DNA from: Mycobacterium sp. D16R12 | GTDB taxonomy: Bacteria; Actinomycetota; Actinomycetes; Mycobacteriales; Mycobacteriaceae | Length of the DNA: 64,000 nucleotides | Reading direction: 5' to 3' | NCBI RefSeq assembly: GCF_002013465.1 | Contig: NZ_MAFC01000012.1 | Coordinates: forward strand, 29,351-93,350 | Shown here: positions 44,568 to 52,402 of the stretch, in pieces | Position numbering within the stretch: the stretch's first letter is position 1 | Layout of the letters: each line of letters opens with the position of its first letter | The notes under the pieces: model-generated | The model's database searches: none | Told to the model about the DNA's origin: nothing | What the model saw: the letters and a program-made list of their open reading frames with translations, nothing else | Translations under genes and position numbers: made by a program

Positions 44568-44650
44568 GCGGTTTGCCGCAGTCGCGCGTCACGTTGGCGC
44601 TGGTGGCGCTGGCCGTTCTGGTGATAGTCGCCTGGCTGTTGAGCCGGTAG
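44564..44650 (+). CDS. 28-residue single-helix membrane peptide
   Basis: ATGA overlap with the 86-residue gene. The product, starting MSGLPQSRV, is one hydrophobic helix (TLALVALAVLVIVAWLL) with a C-terminal Arg. Too short for automatic gene callers, but the coupling and the clean membrane helix support it. Confidence 0.55.
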   Translation: MSGLPQSRVTLALVALAVLVIVAWLLSR

Positions 44651-44721
44651 TTACTGGCTGTTGACGTAATAGTGCTTCTACCTGCCGGTTCGGCCGTAAA
44701 GACGGCATCAAAGAGCTCTGC

Positions 44722-44727
44722 TACGCT
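44722..44727 (+). promoter_or_regulatory. -10 box for the subI leader ORF
   Basis: TACGCT followed by seven bases and ATG 44735. Start of the leader transcript of the sulfate transport operon; leaderless. Confidence 0.65.
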
Positions 44728-44734
44728 TCCGCTC

Positions 44735-44830
44735 ATGCATTCCGCAGCCCCGGTTAACCGCGTGCGCCACATCTTGGCGCTCATTGCGGTCGGCACATGC
44801 GCGGTTGCAGACGTTCACTGTTGTCGCTAG
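44735..44830 (+). CDS. Leaderless cysteine-sensing leader ORF upstream of subI
   Basis: A 31-residue ORF, ATG directly at the predicted transcript start, ending ADVHCCR-stop with tandem TGT codons at 44819-44824 and one earlier Cys codon at residue 22. It lies 133 nt before subI. In mycobacteria, leaderless short ORFs rich in Cys codons upstream of sulfur operons act as cysteine-responsive attenuators; ribosome stalling at the Cys codons when cysteinyl-tRNA is low raises downstream expression. Function assigned by analogy. Confidence 0.7.
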   Translation: MHSAAPVNRVRHILALIAVGTCAVADVHCCR

Positions 44831-44896
44831 ACCCATCCCGTCCGCGGTTTGGTGTCGGTAGCGGCTAGTTCGAAGCCCACTGGCTGTTTCGCTACC
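44825..44896 (+). promoter_or_regulatory. Candidate attenuator hairpins before subI
   Basis: GGTAGCG (44857-44863) can pair with CGCTACC (44890-44896), enclosing an AGCC/GGCT inner hairpin and followed by TTTCTGT. The same TAGCG can pair instead with CGCTA (44825-44829) at the end of the leader ORF. The two pairings exclude each other, and a ribosome at the tandem Cys codons would cover the first partner. Confidence 0.4.
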
Positions 44897-44963
44897 TTTC
44901 TGTCGTCACGGGATTCCATGAGATATCCATTCCAGGTAATCGTCATCCCACGAAAGGCATCGC

Positions 44964-46019
44964 ATGCTCGGCTCCAGGATCAACATCGCGAAGACGGTCG
45001 GTGCCCGCCGGTGGCGCCACATCGGAGTTCTTGCCACAGCGGCAACAGTTCTCGCCGCCTGCGGTGGGGGATCCAGTGACGTCGCCGGTGGCGACTCACA
45101 TTCAGATGCCGACACCACCTTGACTCTTGTTGCTTACGCGGTGCCGGAGCCCGGCTGGAAGAAGATCATCCCGGCATTCGCGAACACCGCAGAGGGTAAG
45201 GGCGTCGCGGTCACTACCTCTTATGGCGCTTCCGGCGATCAGTCCCGCGCCGTCGTCGACGGCAAGCCGGCCGACATCGTCAACTTCTCGGTGGAGCCCG
45301 ATGTGAGCCGTTTGGTCAAGGCGGGCAAGGTTTCCGAAGATTGGAATGCCGATGCCACGAAGGGCGTGCCGTTCGGTTCGGTGGTCTCGCTCGTCGTGCG
45401 TAAGGGCAACCCGAAGAACATCAAGGACTGGGACGACCTGCTCCAGCCCGGGGTCACGGTCATCACGCCCAGCCCATTGAGCTCGGGCTCGGCCAAGTGG
45501 AACCTGTTGGCGCCATACGCGGCCAAGAGCAACGGCGGCCGCGATGACCAGGCGGGCATCGACTTCGTCAGCAAGCTTGTCACCGAGCACATCAAGCAGC
45601 GCCCCGGTTCCGGACGCGAGGCCACCGATGTGTTCCTGCAGGGCAGCGGTGACGTGTTGATCAGCTACGAGAACGAGGCGATCAATGTCGAACGTCAGGG
45701 CAAGGACGTCGAGCACGTCAATCCGCCGCAGACGTTCAAGATCGAGAACCCGGTTGCCGTCGTCAAGGGCAGTGCACACCTGGACAAGGTGAACGCGCTG
45801 AAGAACTTCCTGTACACGCCGGAGGCGCAGAAGCTCTGGGCCGAGGCCGGTTTCCGTCCCGTCGACCCGGCTGTTGCGGCAGACTTCGCCAAGGACTTCC
45901 CGACGCCGGAGAAGCTGTGGACGATCGCCGAACTGGGTGGTTGGAAGACTGTTGACCCGGCACTGTTCGATAAGGAAAACGGCAGCATCACCAAGATCTA
46001 CAAGAAGGCCACCGGATGA
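44964..46019 (+). CDS. subI: Sulfate-binding lipoprotein of ABC importer
   Basis: 351 residues. Lipoprotein signal ending VLAAC-GGGSS, then a periplasmic-binding-protein fold with VTTSYGASGDQSRAVVDGKPADIVNFSVEPD and GKVSEDW, typical of sulfate/thiosulfate-binding proteins (Sbp/CysP). It delivers sulfate to CysTW. Preceded by a cysteine-type leader ORF. Its stop overlaps cysT (ATGA). Matches Rv2400c. Confidence 0.93.
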   Translation: MLGSRINIAKTVGARRWRHIGVLATAATVLAACGGGSSDVAGGDSHSDADTTLTLVAYAVPEPGWKKIIPAFANTAEGKGVAVTTSYGASGDQSRAVVDGKPADIVNFSVEPDVSRLVKAGKVSEDWNADATKGVPFGSVVSLVVRKGNPKNIKDWDDLLQPGVTVITPSPLSSGSAKWNLLAPYAAKSNGGRDDQAGIDFVSKLVTEHIKQRPGSGREATDVFLQGSGDVLISYENEAINVERQGKDVEHVNPPQTFKIENPVAVVKGSAHLDKVNALKNFLYTPEAQKLWAEAGFRPVDPAVAADFAKDFPTPEKLWTIAELGGWKTVDPALFDKENGSITKIYKKATG

Positions 46020-46915
46020 CAGCGTCCACGGAACAGTCGACGGAACCGGCTTCCGAGCCGAAATCGACTGCCCGGCCCGACCGTGAGGTCGGTGCCGGGC
46101 AGCCGGGGGGACTCTTGAGGCGCCGGTACGGCAGCACCTCGCTGCGGGTCGGTGCGGCATCGATCTGGCTCAGCATCATCGTGCTGCTGCCACTGGCCGC
46201 GATCATCTGGCAGTCGGCCGGTGGCGGATGGACCGCATTCTGGAACGCCGTCACCTCCAACGCCGCAGTGAGCTCGTTCCGGGTCACCCTGGGGGTCTCG
46301 TTCGCGGTGGCCGTGATCAACCTGTTTTTCGGGCTGCTGGTGGCCTGGGTGCTGACCCGTGACGACTTCCCCGGAAAACGGTTGGTCGATGCCGTCATCG
46401 ACCTGCCGTTCGCGTTGCCGACGATCGTGGCGAGTCTGGTGATGCTCGCGCTGTACGGCCCGAGCAGTCCGGTGGGCATCCACATCCAGCACACCAGTTG
46501 GGGTATCGGGATCGCCCTGCTGTTCGTCACCCTGCCGTTCGTGGTGCGATCCGTGCAGCCGGTGCTGCTGGAACTCGACCAGTCTGTCGAGGAGGCCGCC
46601 GCCTCGTTGGGAGCCGACAACTGGACAATCTTCCGGGCGGTGATCCTTCCGGCGCTGCTCCCGTCACTGTTATCGGGTGCGGGACTGGCCTTTTCCCGTG
46701 CGATTGGTGAATACGGTTCGGTGGTGCTGATCGGTGGTGCGGTGCCGGGCGAGACGGAAGTCTCCTCGCAGTGGATCAGGACGCTGATCGAGAATGACGA
46801 CCGAACCGGTGCGGCAGCGATCTCGATTGTGCTGCTGCTCATCTCGTTCGTGGTCTTGTTCATCCTGCGCACCATCGGGTCGCGCGCGGCTAAGCGAGAG
46901 GAGCTGGCGCAGTGA
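46016..46915 (+). CDS. cysT: Sulfate ABC transporter permease CysT
   Basis: 299 residues. A cytoplasmic N-terminal extension then six membrane segments; the permease EAA-type loop is EEAAASLGADNWTIFRAVILPALLPSLL. With CysW it forms the membrane channel. ATG 46016 overlaps the subI stop and the TGA overlaps cysW. Confidence 0.93.
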   Translation: MTASTEQSTEPASEPKSTARPDREVGAGQPGGLLRRRYGSTSLRVGAASIWLSIIVLLPLAAIIWQSAGGGWTAFWNAVTSNAAVSSFRVTLGVSFAVAVINLFFGLLVAWVLTRDDFPGKRLVDAVIDLPFALPTIVASLVMLALYGPSSPVGIHIQHTSWGIGIALLFVTLPFVVRSVQPVLLELDQSVEEAAASLGADNWTIFRAVILPALLPSLLSGAGLAFSRAIGEYGSVVLIGGAVPGETEVSSQWIRTLIENDDRTGAAAISIVLLLISFVVLFILRTIGSRAAKREELAQ

Positions 46916-47727
46916 CGCCGTCACCGCTCGTCAAGTATCTGGCCCGGTACGCGGCGCTGTTGTATGTCGGCATCCTGGTGATCGTCCCCGTGGGTCTGAT
47001 CCTCTGGCGCGCGTTCGAGCCGGGGATCGGGGCCTTCTTCGAATCGATCGCCACGCCGGCCGCGGTATCGGCCTTGCAACTGTCGCTGCTGATCGTCGCG
47101 ATCGTGGTGCCGCTCAACGTCATCTTCGGTATCCCCACGGCGTTGGTACTGGCGCGGAACAAGTTCCGCGGCAAGGCAGTGCTGCAGGCGATCATCGACC
47201 TTCCGTTCGCGGTCTCACCCGTGGTGGTGGGTGTCGCGCTCATCCTGTTGTGGGGGTCGGCGGGCGTATTTGGATTCGTCGAAAACGATTTCGGGCTCAA
47301 GATCATCTTCGGGTTCCCGGGCATCGTGCTCGCCAGCATCTTCGTCACAATTCCGTTCGTCATCCGTGAGGTCGAGCCGGTGCTACATGAACTCGGCACG
47401 GAGCAGGAAGAGGCGGCCGCGACGCTGGGAGCCACTGCTTGGCAGACGTTCTGGCGTATCACATTGCCGTCCATCCGCTGGGGGCTGACCTACGGCATCG
47501 TGCTGACCGTCGCGCGCACGCTGGGTGAGTATGGCGCGGTGATCATGGTCTCGTCGAATCTGCCCGGGACATCGCAGACCCTGACCCTGCTCGTGTCCGA
47601 TCGCCATCAGCGCGGCGCCGAATACGGCGCCTATGCCGTCTCAGCGTTGCTGATGGCTGTTGCGGTGATCGTCCTGGTTGTCCAGGTGGTCATCGATGCG
47701 CGACGAGCAAAAGCCAATAGCGAATAG
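46912..47727 (+). CDS. cysW: Sulfate ABC transporter permease CysW
   Basis: 271 residues, six membrane segments, EAA loop [30 protein letters not shown]. Partner of CysT. GTG 46912 overlaps the cysT stop (GTGA). 14 nt separate it from cysA, which has a GGAG ribosome-binding site. Confidence 0.93.
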   Translation: MTPSPLVKYLARYAALLYVGILVIVPVGLILWRAFEPGIGAFFESIATPAAVSALQLSLLIVAIVVPLNVIFGIPTALVLARNKFRGKAVLQAIIDLPFAVSPVVVGVALILLWGSAGVFGFVENDFGLKIIFGFPGIVLASIFVTIPFVIREVEPVLHELGTEQEEAAATLGATAWQTFWRITLPSIRWGLTYGIVLTVARTLGEYGAVIMVSSNLPGTSQTLTLLVSDRHQRGAEYGAYAVSALLMAVAVIVLVVQVVIDARRAKANSE

Positions 47728-47741
47728 CAAGGAGCCACAGA

Positions 47742-48761
47742 ATGACTGACGCTATTACCGTTCGCGGCGCGAACAAGCATTACGGCGACTTCGCCGCGCT
47801 GGACAATATCGACTTCGAGGTGCCCTCAGGCTCGTTGACCGCGCTACTGGGGCCCAGCGGTTCGGGCAAATCGACGTTGTTGCGGGCCATCGCCGGGCTG
47901 GATCAGCCCGATACCGGCACGATCACCATCAACGGGCGTGACGTCACCGGTGTGCCGCCCCAGCGGCGCGGAATCGGTTTCGTCTTCCAGCATTACGCCG
48001 CCTTCAAGCACCTGACCGTGCGTGAAAACGTCGGATTCGGACTCAAGATTCGCAAGAAGCCGAAGGCCGAGATCAAGGAGAAGGTCGACAATCTGCTGGA
48101 AGTGGTGGGGCTGAGCGGTTTTCACGCACGCTATCCCAATCAGCTTTCCGGCGGCCAGCGTCAGCGCATGGCGCTGGCGCGGGCGCTCGCCGTCGACCCG
48201 GAAGTGCTGCTGCTCGACGAGCCCTTCGGTGCGCTCGATGCCAAGGTGCGTGAGGACCTGCGGGCCTGGCTACGCCGGCTGCACGAGGAGGTACACGTCA
48301 CCACGGTGCTGGTCACCCACGACCAGGCCGAGGCGCTCGACGTCGCCGACCGGATCGCGGTGCTCAACAAGGGGCGCATCGAGCAGGTGGGTTCTCCCGA
48401 CGACCTGTACGACCGCCCGGCGAACAGCTTCGTGATGTCGTTCCTGGGACCGGTGGCCAAGCTGAACGGAATCCTGGTGCGCCCGCACGATATTCGAGTG
48501 GGACGCAATGCTGATCTCTCCCGTGCTGCCGCAGAGGGCACCGGCGAGACCACCGGGGTGACCAAGGCGACGGTTGGGCGGGTCGTGTATCTCGGTTTCG
48601 AGGTGCGGGTGGAGTTGACCAGCGCCGCTACCGGGGAGCAGTTCACCGCGCAGATCACCCGTGGTGACGCCGAGGCGCTCGGACTGCATGAGGGCGACCA
48701 TGTGTACGTGCGTGTCACGCGGGTTCCCGACCTGGGTGACCTGGCGGAGGTCGCTTCCTAA
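47742..48761 (+). CDS. cysA: Sulfate ABC transporter ATP-binding protein
   Basis: 339 residues. Walker [10 protein letters not shown] (about 38-46), Q-loop FQHYAAF, signature [16 protein letters not shown], Walker [15 protein letters not shown]-loop [15 protein letters not shown]-like regulatory domain follows (about 240-339). Powers sulfate import with CysTW and SubI. GGAGCC precedes ATG 47742. Last gene of the operon. Confidence 0.95.
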   Translation: MTDAITVRGANKHYGDFAALDNIDFEVPSGSLTALLGPSGSGKSTLLRAIAGLDQPDTGTITINGRDVTGVPPQRRGIGFVFQHYAAFKHLTVRENVGFGLKIRKKPKAEIKEKVDNLLEVVGLSGFHARYPNQLSGGQRQRMALARALAVDPEVLLLDEPFGALDAKVREDLRAWLRRLHEEVHVTTVLVTHDQAEALDVADRIAVLNKGRIEQVGSPDDLYDRPANSFVMSFLGPVAKLNGILVRPHDIRVGRNADLSRAAAEGTGETTGVTKATVGRVVYLGFEVRVELTSAATGEQFTAQITRGDAEALGLHEGDHVYVRVTRVPDLGDLAEVAS

Positions 48762-48794
48762 GGCGTTTTCCTGCGCTTTTGGAGCGCACCTGCA

Positions 48795-48817
48795 CGTGCC
48801 CGGCTATGAGCGACAAA
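48795..48817. repeat. 23-bp inverted repeat, left arm
   Basis: Inverse complement of 49129-49151 with one mismatch; starts CGTGCCCGGCTATGAGCGAC. A 20-bp copy is also at 20070-20089. The arm lies just upstream of the small gene at 48854. Confidence 0.75.
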
Positions 48818-48853
48818 GGTTGTTGTGTCGGTGGTGTGTGTCATCGTGCGATC

Positions 48854-49168
48854 ATGACGGCGAAGGTTCGGGTACGTGGGATTGAGCTGCGATATCTGCT
48901 CACGTTGTACGTGCATCGGTTCGGTACGACGACGGTGTCGGAACTTGTGAACATGTTGGACCACAAAGGCTTCGGCACCGATGGGCGCGCATCAAAGGCC
49001 GTGTCCGATGCCTTGCGCTGGGAGGTCCGCCGAGGTCGGCTCAGTCATGTTGGCCGGGGGTGTTACGGCCTCGGGGAGGGGCTTCCGCGCGGGACCGAGC
49101 ATCGCATGCTTCTTCGGGAGAAGGCGCTTTTGTCGCTCGTAGCCGGGCACGACGAAGAATGCTTCTGA
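48854..49168 (+). CDS. Winged-helix-like protein of a mycobacterial family, flanked by inverted repeats
   Basis: 104 residues. Helical N-terminal part (VRGIELRYLLTLYVHRFGTTTVSELVNML), GRASKAVSDALRWEVRRGRLSHVGRGCYGLG as recognition helix and wing. I know similar small proteins in other mycobacteria as conserved hypotheticals. ATG 48854 lies 6 nt after CATCGT (possible -10), so leaderless initiation is possible; an in-frame ATG at 48806 would add MSDKGCCVGGVCHRAI with three Cys. A palindrome-like CGACA...TGTCG (48811-48830) may be an operator for it. The right repeat arm overlaps its last codons. Confidence 0.65.
   Translation: MTAKVRVRGIELRYLLTLYVHRFGTTTVSELVNMLDHKGFGTDGRASKAVSDALRWEVRRGRLSHVGRGCYGLGEGLPRGTEHRMLLREKALLSLVAGHDEECF
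49129..49151. repeat. 23-bp inverted repeat, right arm
   Basis: Pairs with 48795-48817, 22 of 23 bases. Contains the 20-mer identical to 20070-20089. It lies in the 3' coding end of the winged-helix-like gene. Confidence 0.75.
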
Positions 49169-49184
49169 AACGGAGCTGACAAGA

Positions 49185-49214
49185 AAATGGCCCCCGGTTG
49201 TCCGGGGACCATTT
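49185..49214. terminator. Terminator hairpin between convergent genes
   Basis: A 13-bp stem with one mismatch (49185-49197 with 49202-49214) and a TTGT loop. The A-run at 49184-49187 reads as a U-tract on the minus strand, so it mainly serves the His-rich gene and may also end the plus-strand gene. Confidence 0.7.
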
Positions 49215-49226
49215 GTCTGTCGGGCT

Positions 49227-49379
49227 CTAGTGCTCGTCGTAGTGATCGCCGTGCGGGGCGTGGCGGTGCCCGTCGTGGATGTAATCCACGTGGTCCTCGT
49301 GGGTGACTGCCTCGTGGCCGCAGTCGGGGCCGTGGACGTGGTCGGGATGGTCGTGGGTCTTGTGCTCGGTGCTGGTCAC
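49227..49379 (-). CDS. Small His/Asp-rich putative metal-binding protein
   Basis: 50 residues, 14 of them His, plus one Cys (HVHGPDCGHEAVTHEDHVDY). No signal peptide or membrane segment. Such proteins usually buffer or deliver Zn, Ni or Cu. GTG 49379 lies 7 nt after TAGTGT; leaderless. The promoter contains a perfect palindrome in its spacer, suggesting control by a metal sensor. No partner gene adjacent. Confidence 0.7.
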   Translation of the reverse strand: MTSTEHKTHDHPDHVHGPDCGHEAVTHEDHVDYIHDGHRHAPHGDHYDEH

Positions 49380-49386
49380 GCGGCCA

Positions 49387-49421
49387 ACACTATCGCAGAC
49401 ATGCGCATGTAACAATATGTT
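49387..49421 (-). promoter_or_regulatory. Promoter with palindromic operator for the His-rich gene
   Basis: -10 TAGTGT (49392-49387), 17-bp spacer, -35 TTGTTA (49415-49410). A perfect 12-bp palindrome ACATGCGCATGT (49399-49410) fills the spacer, and AACA-ATA-TGTT (49411-49421) overlaps the -35. Location suits a repressor or MerR-type activator. Confidence 0.6.
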
Positions 49422-49457
49422 GACCCGAGAAGGGGTGCCCCACGTGCAGGGGGCTTA

Positions 49458-50153
49458 CTAGTGCGGGACCCGGGCCGGTGCCGAGACTGTGGCTTCGTAG
49501 CGCTCGACCACTACCTCGGCGACCAGCCGGTTCGCGCCCAATGGTGCTGCCACCTGGATACCCGCATGTGCGGATTCGGCGCGCACCTGATCCAGCAGCA
49601 GTCCGGGGGACAGGAACCACGGTGCGACAACGATTTCCGTGGCACCGCGTGACCGTAGCGCATCTGCCGCGTCGGCAATGGTGGTCGATTCTCCGGTGGC
49701 GAAAACCGTGGTCGAGATGGCCCACTGCGCTGCCAGCGCCCGGGTGCGGGCATTGGCCGCGGAGTCCGAGGACCCGACCGCGGTAAGAATCACCCCGGGA
49801 TTGTCGATGCCGAGCTCAGCGACGCGACGCCGGGCCAGCCGCAGCAGGCCGCTATCGGCACCGAGCACGGGGGCTTGCGTCACCCGCAATCCCGAGGGCG
49901 CCGAGGACAGCACGGTCGGCAGATCGATCCGTGCGTGGTAGGCATCCGACAGCAGCAGCGGCACCACGACCGCATCGCCACTCAGATCACCCAGCACGTC
50001 AACGAGATTCGGCTCGGACAACTCAAGGAACGCCAGCCGGACGTGCAGCTCCGGCCGGAGCATCCGCACCCGCGTAACCAATCGGCGCGCGTTCTCCGCG
50101 AACCGCGGGTCACGGCTCCCGTGTGCGACGGCGAGAAGCGTTGGACTACGCAC
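49458..50153 (-). CDS. che1: Sirohydrochlorin chelatase (CbiX/SirB type)
   Basis: 231 residues. Two chelatase half-domains: LLAVAHGSRDPRF with the metal-ligand His, and a second half ending VVAPWFLSPGLLLDQV. It would insert Fe into sirohydrochlorin, giving siroheme for SirA upstream in the operon; cobalt is a possible alternative. GTG 50153 overlaps the cysN stop by 8 nt. Matches Rv2393. Confidence 0.88.
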   Translation of the reverse strand: MRSPTLLAVAHGSRDPRFAENARRLVTRVRMLRPELHVRLAFLELSEPNLVDVLGDLSGDAVVVPLLLSDAYHARIDLPTVLSSAPSGLRVTQAPVLGADSGLLRLARRRVAELGIDNPGVILTAVGSSDSAANARTRALAAQWAISTTVFATGESTTIADAADALRSRGATEIVVAPWFLSPGLLLDQVRAESAHAGIQVAAPLGANRLVAEVVVERYEATVSAPARVPH

Positions 50154-51426
50154 GATTCAGTTCAACGGCGCGCAGGGCATCGCCGACCAGCCCCGCCGCC
50201 AACGTGTTACCGCTCGAGGGATCGATCAGCAGGAAGCTGCCCGCCGTCCGGTCGTCGACGTATTCATCGACACTGATCGCCTCGGCCAAGCGAACGGAAA
50301 TTTGCCCGATATCATTGAGTTCCAACGATTCCGGCGCGGGATCGGCCGACAGGTTCTGCTCATCGAAGCGCTCCACCAGTTCGCTGATGATCGCCGGAAC
50401 GGTGCGAGTGCCGTGCTTGAGCAGCAGCCGCGCCCCGGCCTTCAACGGCTTGTCGGCCAGCCAGCACACCGTGCCCTCAATCTCCGAAACAGGATCTGGC
50501 ACATCGGTTGATGCGATCAGATCGCCGCGCGATGCATCCACGTCGTCGGCCAGGATCAGCGTCACGCTGCGGCCTGCCTCGGCCACCTCAAGTGGCCCAT
50601 CGGCGGTGTCGATGCCTGCCACCGTGGTGCGCTGCCCGGCGGGGGAGATGACCACCTCGTCGCCCACCCGCACGACGCCGGCGGCAACCTGCCCGGCGTA
50701 ACCGCGGTAGTCGGGGTATTCGGCGGTGCGCGGCCGGATCACATACTGAACCGGGAAGCGAAGGCCTACATTGCTCGACTCCTCGTGTGCCGGAATCGAT
50801 TCTAGATGCTCGATGAGGGTCGGACCGCTGTAGAAACCTGTCCGCTCGCTGCGGGTGGCGATGTTGTCGCCGTGCAGTGCCGATACGGGGATCTCCACCA
50901 CGCTCTCCGGCTTCCAGCCCAGCGAGCTGGTCAGCTCGTTGAACTCGGCGCTGATCGCCTCGAAGATGCGCGCGCTATCGGCCACCAGGTCGATCTTGTT
51001 GACCGCCAACACCAGCCGTGGTACGCCCAACAGTGCCAACACGGCCGCGTGGCGACGGGTCTGCTCGATGACGCCCTTGCGTGCGTCCACCAGAAGGATC
51101 ACCAGCTGTGCGGTCGAGGCCCCCGACACGGTATTTCGGGTGTACTGCACATGCCCGGGGGTGTCGGCGAGGATGAACGAGCGCTTCGGGGTGGCGAAGT
51201 ACCGATACGCCACGTCAATGGTGATGCCCTGCTCACGCTCGGCGCGCAGTCCGTCGACAAGCAGCGACAGGTCGGGAGCATCGAGCCCGCGTGATTCGGA
51301 AGCCTTTGTCACGGCATCGAATTGGTCGATGAGCACCGACTTGGTGTCGTACAGCAACCGGCCCACCAGGGTGGACTTACCGTCGTCGACGCTGCCGGCA
51401 GTGGCGATACGTAGAAGATCGCTCAT
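50146..51426 (-). CDS. cysN: Sulfate adenylyltransferase subunit 1 (CysN only)
   Basis: 426 residues. GTPase subunit that activates CysD: P-loop GSVDDGKSTLVGRLLYD, DTPGHVQYTRN, NKIDLV, followed by two beta-barrel domains. The protein ends after the barrels; no C-terminal APS-kinase (CysC) domain, unlike the fused CysNC known in M. tuberculosis. This fits a pathway that uses APS directly. ATG 51426 follows mini-ORF C by two bases. Confidence 0.93.
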   Translation of the reverse strand: MSDLLRIATAGSVDDGKSTLVGRLLYDTKSVLIDQFDAVTKASESRGLDAPDLSLLVDGLRAEREQGITIDVAYRYFATPKRSFILADTPGHVQYTRNTVSGASTAQLVILLVDARKGVIEQTRRHAAVLALLGVPRLVLAVNKIDLVADSARIFEAISAEFNELTSSLGWKPESVVEIPVSALHGDNIATRSERTGFYSGPTLIEHLESIPAHEESSNVGLRFPVQYVIRPRTAEYPDYRGYAGQVAAGVVRVGDEVVISPAGQRTTVAGIDTADGPLEVAEAGRSVTLILADDVDASRGDLIASTDVPDPVSEIEGTVCWLADKPLKAGARLLLKHGTRTVPAIISELVERFDEQNLSADPAPESLELNDIGQISVRLAEAISVDEYVDDRTAGSFLLIDPSSGNTLAAGLVGDALRAVELNRA

Positions 51427-51428
51427 GA

Positions 51429-51464
51429 TCAGCTCTGCCCTTGTTTCTTCGTGCAAGCCCTCAT
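51429..51464 (-). CDS. Junction mini-ORF C (MRACTKKQGQS)
   Basis: An 11-codon ORF that starts inside the cysD stop (TGATG) and ends two bases before cysN. First 20 bases match mini-ORF A at 17 positions. It contains one Cys codon, in an operon tied to cysteine supply. The GCACGAAGAAACAAGGG core can act as ribosome-binding region for cysN. Confidence 0.45.
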   Translation of the reverse strand: MRACTKKQGQS

Positions 51465-52402
51465 CAGAAATAACCCTCTCGCTTGCGGTCTTCCATCGCT
51501 GCCTCGGATACTCGATCGTCGCCGCGGGTCGCGCCGCGTTCGGTGATCCGCGATGCGGCCACCTCGGCGAGCACCGCGTGGACATCGGCGGCATCCGAGA
51601 GCACGGCGCCCGTGGTGGAGCCGTCGCCCACGGTGCGGTATCGCACCGAAAGTGTTTGTAGTTCTTCGCCGTCGCGCGGCCCGCCCCATGGCCCCGGTGT
51701 CAGCAGCATGCCGTCACGGTTGAACACGTCGCGCTCGTGCGCGTAGTAGAGGTTGGCCAGCTGCACATCTTCGCGGGCGATGTAACGCCACACGTCCAAC
51801 TCGGTCCAGTTGCTGATCGGGAACACTCGTACGTGCTCACCCGGGGCATGCCTGCCGTTGTAGAGGCTCCAGAGTTCGGGACGCTGCTTCTTGGGATCCC
51901 ACTGGCCGAAGGCATTGCGCAGACTGAAGATGCGCTCCTTGGCGCGTGAGCGCTCCTCATCGCGGCGTCCGCCACCGAGCACCGCGTCGAACTTGTTGTC
52001 GGTGATGGCCTCGAGCAGCGGGATGGTCTGCAACGGGTTGCGAATACCGTCGGGCCGCTCGGTGAGGCGGCCGTCGGCCAGGTAGTCCTCTACATTCGCG
52101 ACGACCAGGCGCAAGTTGTGGCGTTCGACGATCTCGTCGCGGAAGGCCAGCACCTCGGGGAGATTGTGGCCGGTGTCGACATGCAGCAGCGCGAAAGGAA
52201 GCGGCGCGGGCCAAAAGGCCTTGAGCGCGGTGTGCAAGAGCACCGTCGAATCCTTGCCGCCGGAGAACAGCAGCACCGGGCGCTCGAACTCGCCGGCCAC
52301 CTCGCGGATGATGTGAATCGACTCCGATTCCAGGTCGGTGAGCGTTTCGGTCTGATTCAACACGGCGTCCGTTCTGATTTCCGGTCCAATTTGTGTCGTC
52401 AT
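51464..52402 (-). CDS. cysD: Sulfate adenylyltransferase subunit 2
   Basis: 312 residues. PP-loop SGGKDSTVLLH (about residue 47), HVDTGHNLPEVLAFRDE, GGGRRDEERSRAKERIFS and WNLYNGR-like ELWSLYNGR are typical. Forms APS from sulfate and ATP with CysN. ATG 52402 overlaps the cysH stop (ATGA). Confidence 0.95.
   Translation of the reverse strand: MTTQIGPEIRTDAVLNQTETLTDLESESIHIIREVAGEFERPVLLFSGGKDSTVLLHTALKAFWPAPLPFALLHVDTGHNLPEVLAFRDEIVERHNLRLVVANVEDYLADGRLTERPDGIRNPLQTIPLLEAITDNKFDAVLGGGRRDEERSRAKERIFSLRNAFGQWDPKKQRPELWSLYNGRHAPGEHVRVFPISNWTELDVWRYIAREDVQLANLYYAHERDVFNRDGMLLTPGPWGGPRDGEELQTLSVRYRTVGDGSTTGAVLSDAADVHAVLAEVAASRITERGATRGDDRVSEAAMEDRKREGYF

Noticed and set aside
48795..49151. Insertion sequence
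   Set aside because: Inverted ends are present but no transposase, no direct target repeats seen just outside the arms, and the enclosed gene belongs to a conserved small-protein family.
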